Shown here piece by piece: positions 29,094 to 38,990 of a DNA stretch of 64,000 nt. The first letter of the stretch is position 1; every line of letters begins with the position of its first letter. A model generated the notes under the pieces. It had not been told where the DNA came from. It ran no database searches and saw nothing but the letters and a program-made list of their open reading frames with translations. The translations under genes were made by a program, and so were the position numbers. The stretch comes from VMDJ01 sp038144195 (GTDB lineage Bacteria > Pseudomonadota > Gammaproteobacteria > Chromatiales > Chromatiaceae): assembly GCA_038144195.1 (NCBI GenBank), contig JAYQNH010000002.1, positions 372,001 through 436,000 on the forward strand, read 5' to 3'.

Positions 29094-30041
29094 ATGGAAG
29101 TTGTACTCGCCAACCCACGTGGATTTTGCGCCGGCGTCGACCGTGCGATTGAGATTGTTGAGCGTGCGCTCGATATCTTTGGCGCACCCATCTATGTGCG
29201 ACACGAAGTGGTGCATAACAAATTTGTTGTCGATGGCTTACGAGAGCGTGGCGCAGTATTTGTTGATGAGCTTAGCGAAGTCCCCGATGGCAATACCGTT
29301 ATCTTTAGCGCACATGGCGTTTCACAAGCAGTACGCCAAGAAGCTGCCTCACGCGATCTTCGCGTCTTTGATGCAACCTGTCCCTTGGTAACCAAAGTTC
29401 ACTTAGAAGTCAGCCGTCATTGCAAAGCGGGTGACGAAGTCATCCTGATTGGTCACAAAGGTCACCCAGAAGTGGAAGGCACCATGGGTCAGTATCAATG
29501 CGAGAACCCAGGCACAGGCATTTATCTTGTCGAAACACCCAATGATGTAGCCAAGCTTAACGTTAAAGATCAAACCAAACTTTCTTTTGTGACGCAGACC
29601 ACCTTATCGATGGATGACACACAAGCGGTTATCGATGCGCTGCGTAAACACTTCCCAGAGATCAAAGGCCCAAAGAAAGACGACATTTGTTACGCAACAC
29701 AAAATCGCCAAGATGCAGTGAAGCGTTTATCGAGTGATTGTGAAGTTGTCTTAGTGGTTGGCTCTCCCAATAGCTCTAACTCAAATCGATTACGCGAGAT
29801 CGCTGAGAAAGAAGGCCGCAAAGGCTATCTCATCGACGGCCCAGAAGACATGAAGCAAGACTGGTTTGATGGCGTAACCAAAGTGGGTGTCACTGCCGGC
29901 GCGTCCGCACCAGAGATACTCGTTGAGTCAGTGATCTATCAACTCGAAGGCTGGGGTGTTAACTCAGTCACCACCGATGGTGGTGAGCCTGAAAATGTGG
30001 TGTTTTCTTTGCCCAGAAAAGAACTCATTAGCAACCTGTAA
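29094..30041 (+). CDS. ispH: 4-hydroxy-3-methylbut-2-enyl diphosphate reductase
   Basis: IspH makes IPP and DMAPP in the last step of the MEP isoprenoid pathway using a [4Fe-4S] cluster. The three cluster cysteines are C12, C96 and C199 (E. coli C12, C96, C197), and the HEVVHNKFVV, SAHGVS and GHKGHPEVEGT motifs carry the substrate-binding histidines and the acid Glu. The length of 315 residues is normal. It directly follows fkpB. The gene is essential in bacteria with this pathway and is intact here. Confidence 0.97.
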   Translation: MEVVLANPRGFCAGVDRAIEIVERALDIFGAPIYVRHEVVHNKFVVDGLRERGAVFVDELSEVPDGNTVIFSAHGVSQAVRQEAASRDLRVFDATCPLVTKVHLEVSRHCKAGDEVILIGHKGHPEVEGTMGQYQCENPGTGIYLVETPNDVAKLNVKDQTKLSFVTQTTLSMDDTQAVIDALRKHFPEIKGPKKDDICYATQNRQDAVKRLSSDCEVVLVVGSPNSSNSNRLREIAEKEGRKGYLIDGPEDMKQDWFDGVTKVGVTAGASAPEILVESVIYQLEGWGVNSVTTDGGEPENVVFSLPRKELISNL

Positions 30042-30134
30042 GCCATTTTAATTTAGGCTAACCTTATACGCAAGGCTTTAGTTAACGTTCAGGTGGTAAA
30101 CTGACCTTAATCGCAGTTCCGTAGTACAGGTGTC

Positions 30135-31290
30135 ATGTCTGATCGCACTCTCATCGTCGGTGGCGGCATCATCGGCATGATGACCGCGCGGGAGCTTCAT
30201 GCTGCCGGCCACGACGTCACCCTTATCGAGCGCCAAGCTCTCGGCAAAGAGTCGAGCTGGGCTGGTGGTGGCATCTTGTCGCCGCTGTTTCCGTGGCGTT
30301 ATCTCGATAGCATCACCCGATTAGCCAGCTGGTCGCAGGCGCACTACCCCGAGCTTTGCGAACAACTGCATCGCGATAGCGGCATCGACCCGCAGTTCAC
30401 CCAAAGCGGCATGTTGATGGTCGCTCCCGATGAGATCGCCACCGCAACCGACTGGGCTGAGCAACACCAGCGCGAGCTACACCTAATTGATAGCGCTGAG
30501 TACGCCAAGCTCGAACCGCAAGTTGCACAACAACATGACAACGCCTTATGGATGCCAAGCGTTGGACAAGTACGCAACCCTCGCTTAGCGCAATCGCTCG
30601 CCGCGGATATTCAACGTCGCGGCGTGACTATCCACACCGATAGCCCGATCACTGATCTACTGATCGAACAAGATCGTTGTGTTGGTGTAAAAACTGCCAC
30701 GCATACCTTTAATGCCGATAACGTCGTGATCGCTGCTGGCGCTTGGAGCGGTCAGTTACTTGCCGAACATACTCTTAGCCCCACCTTAGTCGCATTTGCG
30801 TTTGTTCTGCTTTCACCTGTCGTTGCCTCAACGACAACTGCGACGACCGATTCGCGGACAAATGATTTTGTTTAAAACCAAGCCCGGAACACTCACTCGC
30901 ATCATGCTCGAAGCTCAGCGTTACCTGATTCCGCGACGCGATGGTCATGTACTGTTTGGCAGCAGCATGGAAGATGTTGGTTTCGATAAATCCACCACAC
31001 AAGAAATGCATGATGAATTATTCGAGATTGTCACCGAGCGCTTCCCTGTCTTAGAGAAAAAAAATGCGCCACTGGTGAAACATTGGTCCGGTTTACGCCC
31101 TAGCTCACCGGCGGGAGTGCCCTATATCGCGCAGCACCCCGAGATTGCGCAACTCTATATAAACGCAGGGCAATTTCGGAACGGTGTAGTGCTCGGCGCT
31201 GCCTCAGCTCGCTTGATGAGCGATGTCATATTGCAGCGCACACCCATCGTCGATCCCAAGCCATACGGCTGGACAACTCCTCGCGGGTAA
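30135..31290 (+). CDS. thiO: FAD-dependent glycine oxidase ThiO-like (frame break mid-gene)
   Basis: A DAO-family flavoenzyme. In the thiamine pathway ThiO oxidises glycine to the imine used for the thiazole. The FAD-binding VGGGIIGMMTARELHAAGHDV is at ~7-27, with GKESSWAGGGILSPLFPW and VVIAAGAWSGQLLA in the first frame. After about 30780 the frame is lost; the second frame resumes at RPIRGQMILFKTKPG (~30850) and continues to HWSGLRPSSPAGVPYI and the C-terminal GQFRNGVVLGAA. The ~60 bases between do not align with the family in any frame, so there may be more than one change. No thiG or thiS is nearby. Confidence 0.85.
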
Positions 31291-31331
31291 TACTGCGTGC
31301 TAGGATTCTTTCCTCTTAAACAGGTGATGTT

Positions 31332-32159
31332 GTGTCTGAATTATTTGTTCAACGTTTAACGGTTCTCGATTTTTCCTATCTGGATATCGAACGCGGCCTG
31401 GTCGGCGAAAGCTGGCAAGCGGATATCGTGCTGCAAGGCGAACTCGATGCGCAGGGCATGGTGCTGGATTTTAGTGATGTGAAAAAGATCACCAAAAAGC
31501 TGATCGATGAGCAGTTTGACCACAAGCTACTGGTACCTGATAGCTCCCCTGCTTTCCAACAAGCGAGTGAATGCCTCACCTTTACCTTAAACAGCGGTAA
31601 AAAAATTATTCACTGCGGCCCCGAAGATGCGGTGACCTTGATTCACGCCGATGCGATCAACCCGGAAACGGTTAGTCGCCAGATCATCGATACACTGATG
31701 CCCTTAATGCCGAGCAATGTGTTGTCGATTCAGATTCATTTGTGGCCAGAAAAAATTAGCGGTGCGTTTTATCACTACAGCCACGGCTTAAAGCTGCATT
31801 GTGGTAACTGCCAACGCATTGCCCATGGTCATCGCTCGCGTATCGAGATTCTGCGTAACGGTGAGCGTGATAATGAACTTGAAGCACACTGGGCAACACG
31901 TTGGCGCGATATTTATATCGGCACGCGCGAAGATCTCATCGATGAAACCGATGGCGATTACCGTTTTGCTTACACCAGTGCACAAGGTGCGTTTGCTTTG
32001 CAGCTGCCAAAGTCGGATTGTTATTTGATTGATACCGAATCGACGGTTGAGAACATCGCGCAACATTTAGCCGATGCCCTAAAACACGAACACCCAGAAG
32101 ATGACTTCCAGGTGCGTGCATTTGAAGGGGTCGATAAAGGCGCGATCGGTCGCGCTTAA
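31332..32159 (+). CDS. Tandem 6-pyruvoyl-tetrahydropterin synthase (QueD-like) protein
   Basis: A 275-residue protein that reads as two PTPS/QueD-like halves. Half 1 (1-138) keeps the core MVLDFSDVKK (~43-52) and DHKLL (~63-67) but has GLVGESW where the zinc HGH should be. Half 2 (142-275) keeps the zinc-type YSHGLKLHCGNC and HGHR (H151, C160, H165, H167) but has no DF..lk or DH segment. Family enzymes make 6-carboxy-tetrahydropterin (queuosine) or pyruvoyl-tetrahydropterin and build the active site between subunits. Which product is made here is unknown. It has its own start 41 bases after thiO. Confidence 0.75.
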   Translation: MSELFVQRLTVLDFSYLDIERGLVGESWQADIVLQGELDAQGMVLDFSDVKKITKKLIDEQFDHKLLVPDSSPAFQQASECLTFTLNSGKKIIHCGPEDAVTLIHADAINPETVSRQIIDTLMPLMPSNVLSIQIHLWPEKISGAFYHYSHGLKLHCGNCQRIAHGHRSRIEILRNGERDNELEAHWATRWRDIYIGTREDLIDETDGDYRFAYTSAQGAFALQLPKSDCYLIDTESTVENIAQHLADALKHEHPEDDFQVRAFEGVDKGAIGRA

Positions 32160-32165
32160 ATCGTT

Positions 32166-32609
32166 TTACATATCGTCGAAGCCGGCTTTGCGGAACCACT
32201 CACGCGCCTTCTCTTCATCGCGCTCAACACCGTTACCTTCGCGGTACATCATTCCGATGGTGGTCATTGCACCTAGGAAGCCTTGATCAGCCGCTTTTAA
32301 GAACCACTCGATCGCTTTCTCGGCATTCTTTTCTACACACTCACCTTGCATATACATAAAGCCTAAGCCGTGTTGTGCCAAACCCATGCCGGCTTCTGCG
32401 GCTGACTTCATATATTTAAAGGCGAGCAGTTCGTTCTCGACCATGCCCAAACCATTCTGCGCCATGATCGCCATACGGTATTGCGCTTCTGGGTGACCGT
32501 TATCTGCTAAGGGACCTAACAAGCTGGTGGCGGTACCAAAGTGCTTTGCCTCGAATGCAGCAATACCACTGCTCAAGTCCATATCTAAAACGCCATTCTC
32601 TTCGCTCAT
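32166..32609 (-). CDS. Sel1-repeat (SLR) protein
   Basis: A 147-residue protein made of about three Sel1-like repeats of ~36 residues (AQYRMAIMAQNGLGM, AQHGLGFMYMQGEC, AMTTIGMMYREGNG, each followed by an A/K-rich helix and WFLKAADQG-like ends). Such solenoids mediate protein-protein contacts. No signal peptide. The start overlaps the stop of the DUF4442 gene by 4 bases. A second Sel1 gene is at 37208. Confidence 0.88.
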   Translation of the reverse strand: MSEENGVLDMDLSSGIAAFEAKHFGTATSLLGPLADNGHPEAQYRMAIMAQNGLGMVENELLAFKYMKSAAEAGMGLAQHGLGFMYMQGECVEKNAEKAIEWFLKAADQGFLGAMTTIGMMYREGNGVERDEEKAREWFRKAGFDDM

Positions 32610-33100
32610 TGCTCTGTTCCTTTTGTTGGGCGATATCCCATCGGGCGTATCGCAACCACGTTAACCACCGAGACGCACTGCTGCCCTTCGGCATCGTACA
32701 GTCCAAATTCAAAACTTGGCGTTGCACGGTTGCGTTGCTCAAGTTGCTGTTTTATCCACGCTTCGACCTGTGGATCTAAATCAAAACGTAATTCCAAATC
32801 GCTGCGGGCTTCTTTGACAAAGTTTATCTCGAGTGCGCGTGTCCACAGCTGATAACCAGGAAACACTTTATTACACACCAGCGCGGGAATCGGATCGGCT
32901 AGCGAAGCGATCGAGCCGCCAAACATGCCACCACCCGGGTTTTGATTGAACGAATTCAGGGGGAGCTTAATGCGCACCTGACGCCAATCATCACTGATTT
33001 GCTCAACCTTGATACCCATGGCACGTAAAGGCGGAAACCACATCAGTCGTCGCGCCGGCGTGACAAAGGGCAGTCGCCGAATCCATCTTGGAATTTCCAT
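32606..33100 (-). CDS. DUF4442 hotdog-fold putative thioesterase
   Basis: A 164-residue protein with the hotdog pattern of the DUF4442/YiiD C-terminal type: an N-terminal basic helix, NQNPGGGMFGGSIASLADPIPALV (central helix, ~53-76) and ALEINFVKEARSDLELRFDL. These proteins resemble acyl-CoA thioesterases of the PaaI group; activity is not proven. The unusual Trp/Arg-rich N-terminus (RWIRRLPFVTPARRLMWFPP) may bind membranes. Forms an operon with the Sel1 protein and is divergent from glcF. Confidence 0.75.
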   Translation of the reverse strand: MEIPRWIRRLPFVTPARRLMWFPPLRAMGIKVEQISDDWRQVRIKLPLNSFNQNPGGGMFGGSIASLADPIPALVCNKVFPGYQLWTRALEINFVKEARSDLELRFDLDPQVEAWIKQQLEQRNRATPSFEFGLYDAEGQQCVSVVNVVAIRPMGYRPTKGTEQ

Positions 33101-33188
33101 GATTTATACCATTCTCTTGGCGTCTTCTAGCCGCGCCACGCTAAGGGTTGTTTGCTATGCTTGCGCGAAAGTTTACTTCACCTGAACC

Positions 33189-34406
33189 ATGCAAACAGCC
33201 CTCGCCGATTTTATTAAGAACAGCCCAGATGGCCCAATCGCCGATAAGATTCTGCGCGCCTGTGTGCATTGTGGTTTTTGTACCGCGACCTGCCCGACTT
33301 ATCAGCTACTCGGTGATGAGCTTGATGGTCCGCGTGGACGTATCTACCAGATCAAACAACTGTTCGAAGGTGCAGCGCCAACTCACAGCATGCAGGTGCA
33401 TCTTGATCGTTGCTTAACCTGCCGCTCCTGTGAGACCACCTGCCCATCGGGCGTGACTTATCACACCTTATTAGATCTTGGTCGCGAGCATCTCGAGACC
33501 TTACAGCCGCGCCCACTGAGCCAGCGTATCTTCCGCGCGACCTTGCGCACGGTGTTTGCCTCACCTAAACGCTTTGGACCTTTACTGGCTGTGGCGCGTC
33601 TTGCACGCCCCATGTTGCCGCGTAAGCTGCGTTACAAAGTACTGCCGACGCCACGTCGCGTTGCCGAGCCGACACAACAGATCGAACGCACCATGTTGGT
33701 CTTAGATGGTTGTGTGCAGCCTGCGTTAGCGCCGCAGATCAATCAATCGATGCGTCGTATTCTGGCGCACCTGAAGGTCAATCTTGTCACGGTGAATCCG
33801 GGCATTTGCTGTGGCGCCTTACCGCATCATTTAAGCGATAGCGAAAAAGCGCGTGAGATGGCAAAAGCCAACATCGATGCATGGATGCCTTGGGTTGAGA
33901 AAGGTGCAGAAGCGATTGTTGTGACTGCCTCAGGTTGTGGCGCTCAAGTGAAAGATTACCCTTCGCTACTCATCCATGATGCTGCGTATCTCGAGAAGGC
34001 GAAAAAGATTGCGGCCTTAGCGAAAGATCCGGTTGAGGTGTTAGCCGCTGAAGATTTATCGCAATTACCGCTGACACCTTCGACTGAGCTGACAGCTGTG
34101 CACACACCCTGCACCTTGCAACATGCATTGAAGTTGAACGGCCATATCGAAACAGTGATGCAACAACTGGGCTATAACCTGACCACCGTTGCTGAGGGTC
34201 ATTTATGTTGTGGCTCTGCTCGCACCTATGCGCTGACACAATCTGAGTTATCGCAGCAATTGCGCACGAAAAAGCTTGCTGCACTTAGCGTGAATAAACC
34301 GGCACGCATTGTGACTGCCAACATTGGTTGTTTATCGCATCTACAAGATGGCGAAGCGCCACCCGTGATTCACTGGATTGATCTGCTAGAGCAAGACCTA
34401 GCTTAA
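33189..34406 (+). CDS. glcF: Glycolate oxidase iron-sulfur subunit
   Basis: GlcF is the electron-transfer subunit of glycolate oxidase (GlcDEF). Two ferredoxin-type 4Fe-4S motifs are visible: C25, C28, C31, C35 and C75, C78, C81, C85. Two CCG domains follow (GICCGALPHH and HLCCGSARTY), which suggest further cofactor binding. 405 residues, normal length. The usual partners glcD and glcE are not adjacent, so they must be elsewhere or this is a lone paralogue. The stop overlaps the convergent phosphatase gene by 9 bases. Confidence 0.9.
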   Translation: MQTALADFIKNSPDGPIADKILRACVHCGFCTATCPTYQLLGDELDGPRGRIYQIKQLFEGAAPTHSMQVHLDRCLTCRSCETTCPSGVTYHTLLDLGREHLETLQPRPLSQRIFRATLRTVFASPKRFGPLLAVARLARPMLPRKLRYKVLPTPRRVAEPTQQIERTMLVLDGCVQPALAPQINQSMRRILAHLKVNLVTVNPGICCGALPHHLSDSEKAREMAKANIDAWMPWVEKGAEAIVVTASGCGAQVKDYPSLLIHDAAYLEKAKKIAALAKDPVEVLAAEDLSQLPLTPSTELTAVHTPCTLQHALKLNGHIETVMQQLGYNLTTVAEGHLCCGSARTYALTQSELSQQLRTKKLAALSVNKPARIVTANIGCLSHLQDGEAPPVIHWIDLLEQDLA

Positions 34407-35211
34407 CGACTCGTTGATATAGGCAAGCCACTGCTGCCAATGCGAAGCTGAGGTCGCCCCCATGCCGATATGCGGCTTGAGATTCCACCCACTTTGCGGC
34501 GTTCCGGCATAGTCTTTCATCACACCACCAAAGCCACCGGCCTCACGGAACACTAAGCTGCCTGCAGCAAAGTCCCATAAGCGCTGACCACCATGCAGAT
34601 AGACCTGCACACGACTAGCCGCAAGCCAACACCAATCGAGTGCGACCGAACCATAGTTTACGTTGTGAACGGAAAGGCGCTCCTTTAGCGATGTGTTTGA
34701 TAAAGGCTTGTGGCAAACGTTTCATGTCGACCATTGCCATGGTCTTACTTAACTCATCAACCACCGGCTTAACTTGCAAGCGCTTGCCATTTAGCCACGC
34801 GCCCTCACCAGAGATCGCACTGAAACATTCATCGCGCGTTGGATCGTAAACAATACCGGCTTGGAGCTTGCCGTCTTGCACTAAGCCTGCAGATACCGCG
34901 AAATACGGAATACTCGAGGCAAAATTGGCGGTGCCATCGAGTGGATCGAGCAACCAAAGACCATCACCAGGGTTGGCGAGCTTATCGAGCTGTTGCGCTT
35001 CGGTCATTTCTTCGCCAAGCACCTCAAAGGTAGGCCATTGCTCAGGGAGCTCGTTGATCAAACGCTGCTGGGTCGCTAGATCCGCTTCGGTGAGTACACT
35101 GCCATCGGCTTTTTCGGCCATCTCAACCCGCTCAAAGCGCGGCATCAGCTCTTCTTTCGCCACTTTTCGAATCAGCTGCTCTAGGGTTGTCAGTTGGTCT
35201 CGATCAAACAT
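34398..35211 (-). CDS. Inositol-monophosphatase-family phosphatase (frameshifted)
   Basis: A Mg-dependent sugar/nucleotide phosphatase of the IMPase/CysQ/FBPase superfamily. Metal-binding segments are VLTEADLATQ, GEEMTE and WLLDPLDGTANFASSIPYF in the first frame. One extra A near 34655 breaks the frame; after it the conserved GSVALDWCWLAA and LWDFAAGSLVFREAGG follow. Repaired length is ~271 residues. The substrate could be inositol phosphate, PAP or histidinol phosphate; the WD...AG...EAGG motif is common to all. Divergent from slt. Confidence 0.85.
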
Positions 35212-35295
35212 GTCTTTTATCTCTGGGTTGGCGCGCGGCCTCGAGGAATTTTCCGCATTGCATATTCTTTATAGAGTGCTTAGTGTGCCTCACAG

Positions 35296-37211
35296 ATGAG
35301 ACGTCTTGCCCTTTTTCTTCTGCTGATTTTACTGAGCTTAAGCAGTCATGCCAAAGCCACGTCTCCGACCCTCGAAGAACAGCGCCAACTCTTCCTTGAT
35401 GCTGAACAAGCATTGGATGCTGGTCGAATAAGCACCTATCGCAGTTTTAAAAAACGTTTAGGCGATTACCCGCTGGTACCTTATTTGGAACAGCAAGAAC
35501 TGAAACGGCGTTTCCGTCGCTTACCGAAAAAGATGTCGCGGCGTTTCTGGAAAAATATAAAGGCACACCGGTTGCCGATGAGCTTCGTCAAGATTGGTTA
35601 GAGCAACTCGCGCGCAAAGGCCACTGGAAAAGCTATCTTGAGTTTTATACGCCGCAAAGTGATACCGGTCGGCAATGTAAATATGTTCGAGCACTGATTC
35701 GCACGGGTAAAGCCGAGCAAGGTTATGCTCAAGTTAAACGCTTATGGCTGGATGGTAGATCTCAACCAAGCACCTGTGATGGCATTTTTGCCGCCTGGGA
35801 GAAAAAGGCTTTCTCACTCGCGACTTAATCTGGGCGCGCATTGAATTGGCGATGGAGAAAAACAACTGGCGGCTAGCCCGTTACTTATCGCGCAAACTCT
35901 CACCGAATGATCGCCGTTGGGTAACACGTTGGACCAAGCTACATCGCTCACCACACTTAGCGAAGCGACTGTATAAATACACCAAGCCGCATCCGTATCG
36001 CGATCAAATCATGGCGCATACGATCAAGCGCTTATCGTTAAAAAAACCACTCGAGGCACTAGAGCATTGGCAAAAGCTAAAAGCCAAATTTGGTTTTGCT
36101 GAAGCATTAATCACTCCCACCGAACGTTATTTGGGTTTGATGCTTAGAGCGCGAGAAAGATCCTCGTGCCTTCACTTTTGTACAAACCCTACCCTTTGCC
36201 GCTGATGATGAGCGTTTACTCACGGCGAAGTTACGCTCGGCACTCGTTCATTCCAATTGGTCGCAAGTGGTCATGCTGCTCGAGAAGGTTCCAAGCAAAG
36301 AGGTATGGCAATACTGGCTTTCTCGGGCGTATCAAGAAACCGACCAAACCACCAAAGCAAAGCTAGGTTTTGAGATGCTTGCTAATGAGCGCTCTTATTA
36401 TGGTTTCCTTGCTGCGGATATTGCTAAAAAGCCTTATCACTTAGCGCATACCGATACACCGGTGAGCCAACTCTCACTGGATAAGCAAAAGAACAACCCA
36501 GGCATTCAACGTGCGATTGAACTGCATGAACATGAGCGTTTTATTGATGCACGTCGCGAATGGAATTACGCCACAAAAGGTTTAGTGAATGGCGACCTAC
36601 AAGCTGCTTCATTGGTGGCAGAAGAAGCAGGATGGCATGACCAAGCAATCTTCACGCTAGCTAAAACGGCGTATTGGGACGACTTAGAACTGCGCTTCCC
36701 TTTGCATCATGACGATCTGATTAACGAGGCGGCAAAAGACTTCAAGTTAGACCCTTCATGGATCTATGCGGTGATTCGACAAGAGAGTGCTTTCCGTCAG
36801 GATGCGCGCTCACATGTTGGTGCAGTAGGCTTGATGCAATTGATGCCATCGACTGCGCGACGAGTCGCTAAGGGCATGTTGAACCAACGTGCACCTAAGA
36901 CCAAACAGCTACTCGAAGCTGAAACCAATATCTCGTTGGGCAGCGCTTATCTCAATCAACTCAGCGAGCAATATAAGGGCAATATCATTCTGGCTACCGC
37001 AGGCTATAACGCGGGACCGTTGAATGTGGATCGATGGCTTGGCGAGACTTAACTGCCTGCGGATGTGTGGGTAGAATTGATTCCCTTCCACGAAACACAT
37101 CGTTATGTGCGCAGTGTGTTGAGCTACATGGTGATCTACGACAAGCGTCGTGGCAAAAAGGTCACACGATTAAGTGATCGCATCAAAGCGATACCGAAAG
37201 CAAACGATTAA
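35296..37211 (+). pseudogene. slt: Soluble lytic murein transglycosylase Slt70, frame broken and with an in-frame stop
   Basis: Slt cleaves the MurNAc-GlcNAc bond of peptidoglycan in the periplasm, leaving 1,6-anhydro ends. The parts are present in order: signal peptide (MRRLALFLLLILLSLSSHA), the superhelical U domain (residues ~25-450 across frames), and the catalytic domain (~36750-37211) with the catalytic Glu in RQESAFRQDA, GLMQLMPSTA and ATAGYNAGP. Frame breaks are near 35540, 35805 and 36145. A TAA at 37050-37052 lies in the same frame as the conserved LPADVWVELIPFHETHRYV that follows. Several independent lesions make true decay plausible. Confidence 0.88.
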
Positions 37212-37813
37212 TTATCTTTGCCCAACATTGAGCTACGTGCTTGCTCAATCTCTTCTGGCGTCATCTGCGCTAATAAATGCTTAATATAATCTTCAGCACG
37301 CTTACTACCGTTGCTATCAGCCAACATCAACCATTGCAGTGCCACGATGGGATCACGCTCGACTTGTTTGCCATCCATCAACATGCGACCTAAAGCAAAC
37401 TGTGCTGCGCCAAAGTTTTTATTAGCCGCTTCGGTGTAATAGTGAATCGCCTTGGCGATATCTTTTTCAGCGCCGTATTGTGCAAAGCGGTACATGGTAC
37501 CGACGACATACATGGCTTTAACCGATCCATGATCGGCGGCTAGTTGATACAACTCACGCGCTTTGGCTTCGTCGGTATCGACACCAGAACCATTCGCATA
37601 CATCCACGCCATGGTGATCAGCGCATCTTCGTGACCTTGGCGAGCGGATTGTTTAAACCATCCCATCGCTTGCTCACGATCGAGCTCAACCCCTTCACCA
37701 TTGCCGTATAAAACACCCAAGCGGAACTGCGCCTCTGCGTCGCCGCTTTCGGCCACGGTGCGAAGTTTTGCCAGCATCTCTGGCGTGACGGTATTGGGAG
37801 TCTCTTCTGCCAT
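37208..37813 (-). CDS. Sel1-repeat (SLR) protein
   Basis: A 201-residue protein with about five Sel1 repeats (AQFRLGVLYGNGEGV, ALITMAWMYANGSGV, AMYVVGTMYRFAQYG, AQFALGRMLMDGKQV), each ~36 residues with small-residue helices. No signal peptide is seen, so it is probably cytosolic. Its stop overlaps the end of slt by 4 bases on the opposite strand. Function unknown; related in architecture, but not identical, to the protein at 32166. Confidence 0.9.
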   Translation of the reverse strand: MAEETPNTVTPEMLAKLRTVAESGDAEAQFRLGVLYGNGEGVELDREQAMGWFKQSARQGHEDALITMAWMYANGSGVDTDEAKARELYQLAADHGSVKAMYVVGTMYRFAQYGAEKDIAKAIHYYTEAANKNFGAAQFALGRMLMDGKQVERDPIVALQWLMLADSNGSKRAEDYIKHLLAQMTPEEIEQARSSMLGKDN

Positions 37814-37884
37814 GTGTTTACTTAACTACCTTTAAGGCGCGGCAGTATAGACAATGCGGCAGCGGGTTTCTGCGTTAAAGCTGC

Positions 37885-38319
37885 TCAAACACCACGGATT
37901 GCGTGGAGGATTTGATCTTCGAGCTCGAAACGCGCTGCGAGCACCTCACCCAAGGCATTTAGGTCGGTATGCAGCTTTTCACGATCAATATCACCGGTCA
38001 TATCCGCGAAATCATCAATAAATACGAGCAGGATATGCGTCAGTTCGGTGATCTGTGCGTAGAGGCGCTTACCTTCATCTTTAACCGCTTGGCGACGCTC
38101 ACGGCCATCAATGATGCGCTCGTAAATTTCGAAGTGCACAAAGGCGGTGTAGTCGGTGAGGATTTCACAAAAGCGTTGAATATCAGCGTCGGCTTGCTTG
38201 TCACCCACGGTGACGCCAGCGAGACCACAGTAAGTCGCCAGTAGCTCACTTCGCTCGGCGAGCATGTTGTCTATGACCTCGTTCGATCCTGATCGTCTTT
38301 CTTCCATGTTTTCAGTCAT
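37885..38319 (-). CDS. rsd: Rsd/AlgQ family anti-sigma-70 regulator
   Basis: Rsd (AlgQ in Pseudomonas) binds region 4 of RpoD and frees core polymerase for alternative sigma factors in stationary phase. The 144 residues form the helical bundle typical of the family: N-terminal ERRSGSNEVIDNMLAERSEL, then LLATYCGLAG and a central FCEILTDYTAFVHFEIYERI. Its target RpoD is encoded in this window at 47842. The 70 bases upstream hold no recognisable operator. Confidence 0.88.
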   Translation of the reverse strand: MTENMEERRSGSNEVIDNMLAERSELLATYCGLAGVTVGDKQADADIQRFCEILTDYTAFVHFEIYERIIDGRERRQAVKDEGKRLYAQITELTHILLVFIDDFADMTGDIDREKLHTDLNALGEVLAARFELEDQILHAIRGV

Positions 38320-38402
38320 TTCCAGAGACCTTTGCTTTTGTTATGTTGTCGGAAGATTTTACCGAAAAATACGAATTAAAGTTGTATTTTTGAGCCTACT
38401 TT

Positions 38403-38947
38403 ATGTTGCAGCGCACCATTATTTTTAGCCTTTTCATTAGCTTAGCGAGCTCCGTCTCAGCTGCTGGTTCGGGCAATCTTGTCGGTGATCTGATGCAAGG
38501 TATGGCCAAAGGTCTCGCCCAGCTCAATCAGCAGCAAAACACCAATCAACCCCAGTGGAACTTCCCGCCTGGGCTACAACCTCTTTCTGAGACCGGTAAT
38601 CGCACTAACTTTTCTTATCCGGGATTCAACCAGCCTTATTACGCACCCCTTTTATCCCAATTGAGCGTCAGCTTTTGCAGTACCTGCAGGGTAATTGGCG
38701 GACCAATCGTGGCGGACTGATGTTGGTTCGGGGAAACCTTGCACGTCTGTATGTTGATGCGAAAACACACCAAGATTTGTACATTCGCATAGATCCTGAA
38801 GCGATCTGGCTACAACCCGCCAACGACCCTAAAGCGATTGCGAGTCGTTACGACTTCCAGATCGATGGCAATCAAATCGCGCTGCGGGATATGCACATGC
38901 AAAGCCTCGTGTTGATTCGTCATATACCTGAGACAGTCACTGAGTAG
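38403..38947 (+). CDS. Exported hypothetical protein (frameshifted)
   Basis: Two overlapping frames (38403-38720 and ~38660-38947) form one protein of ~181 residues with a single break near 38660. It has a signal peptide (MLQRTIIFSLFISLASSVSA), a Gln/Asn/Pro-rich linker (QQQNTNQPQWNFPPG) and a compact C-terminal domain (LQYLQGNWRTNRGG, LYVDAKTHQDLYIRID, YDFQIDGNQIALRD). That last domain looks like a small lipocalin-like or beta-rich module, but I recognise no family. Located between rsd and an epimerase-like gene. Confidence 0.6.
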
Positions 38948-38990
38948 CTTGAATAAGGTATCCTTGGAAAAAATAACAACGACTATCCCT

